A DNA stretch of 64,000 nt from Ifrita kowaldi (Eukaryota; Chordata; Aves; Passeriformes; Cinclosomatidae): contig VZRS01015026.1 in NCBI GenBank assembly GCA_013398055.1, positions 70,649 through 134,648 of the forward strand. Direction: 5' to 3'. Shown piece by piece: positions 63,831 to 64,000 of the stretch (its first letter is position 1; every line of letters starts with the position of its first letter). Position numbers and translations under genes: made by a program. Under the pieces are notes generated by a model, which saw only the letters and a list, made by a program, of their open reading frames with translations, ran no database searches and was not told the origin of the DNA.

Positions 63831-64000
63831 CAGAGAACTACCACTGTTCACAAACCAGAGACCAGGTTAGCTGAACTCTTATTTCTCTACAGCTGTTCTT
63901 ACAGCTATTGTATCACCATTCTTGTTTAAAATTAATCATCATTAATCATCAGTTCTAATGCACTCTCAATGTTCAAGTAAGAAACAATGACACTGATTCC

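Larger units (their letters stand above)
62065..64000 (-). other. ATP8A2: ATP8A2 intron, 3' part only (continues beyond right end)
   Basis: No exon for the preceding M5 half was recognised here. The stretch holds a CR1 3' fragment (62661-62766), an older CR1-like relic (63600-63830) and otherwise unassigned AT-rich intron sequence. A 119-codon ORF on the plus strand at 63259-63618 has no recognisable domain and is judged to be chance. Confidence 0.85.

Noticed and set aside
1..64000. CRISPR arrays, operons, phage or bacterial mobile systems
   Set aside because: No regularly spaced repeats, no long coding frames and clear vertebrate intron-exon structure with CR1 elements.

Overview
The window reads as vertebrate nuclear DNA from a bird. 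It is AT-rich, CpG-poor and intron-dominated. It carries many fragments of the CR1 non-LTR retrotransposon with the avian 3' end (octamer ATTCTATG and the block 'GGTCCCTTCCAAC'). Its only protein-coding exons have GT-AG introns. No bacterial-style genes, operons, CRISPR arrays or rRNA genes are present. The species cannot be fixed from the sequence.

The one gene I can support is on the minus strand: an internal part of ATP8A2, a P4-ATPase phospholipid flippase. Six consecutive exons were found: 61990-62064, 59179-59301, 58076-58154, 54842-54903, 54445-54501 and 49958-50065. Together they give 504 nt, or 168 codons in one continuous frame. They cover the end of membrane segment M5 through M9 and the lumenal loop before M10. 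Every boundary has a consensus donor and acceptor, and the codon phases are compatible. Diagnostic residues fit ATP8A2 better than its paralogue ATP8A1. The upstream exons (M1-M5 and the catalytic A, P and N domains) lie beyond the right end. The last exons (M10 and the regulatory C-terminus) lie beyond the left end, so the first 49,957 bases are one very long intron that continues outside the window.

Layout from left to right: 1-49957 is the long 3'-side intron, with CR1 pieces at 1383-1490, 2344-2460, 5408-5494, 24904-25038, 26438-27127 and 37436-39400, microsatellites, quadruplex motifs and a few regions that look like conserved non-coding DNA. 49958-62064 is the exon cluster with short introns, a MIR-like relic and a CR1 3' tip. 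62065-64000 is the next intron upstream, with two more CR1 relics. Most CR1 copies are antisense to the gene.

I found no undescribed multi-gene system. The points most worth a second look are: a perfect-consensus decoy splice donor 69 nt past the donor of exon 54445-54501, with a T18-AG tract between them; an open intron reading frame after exon 49958-50065 that could give a truncated C-terminus; very short-loop quadruplex motifs on the sense strand; a GT microsatellite inside a CR1 end; a near-perfect 22-nt palindrome; and a 69-codon, acid-rich ORF that I could not assign.
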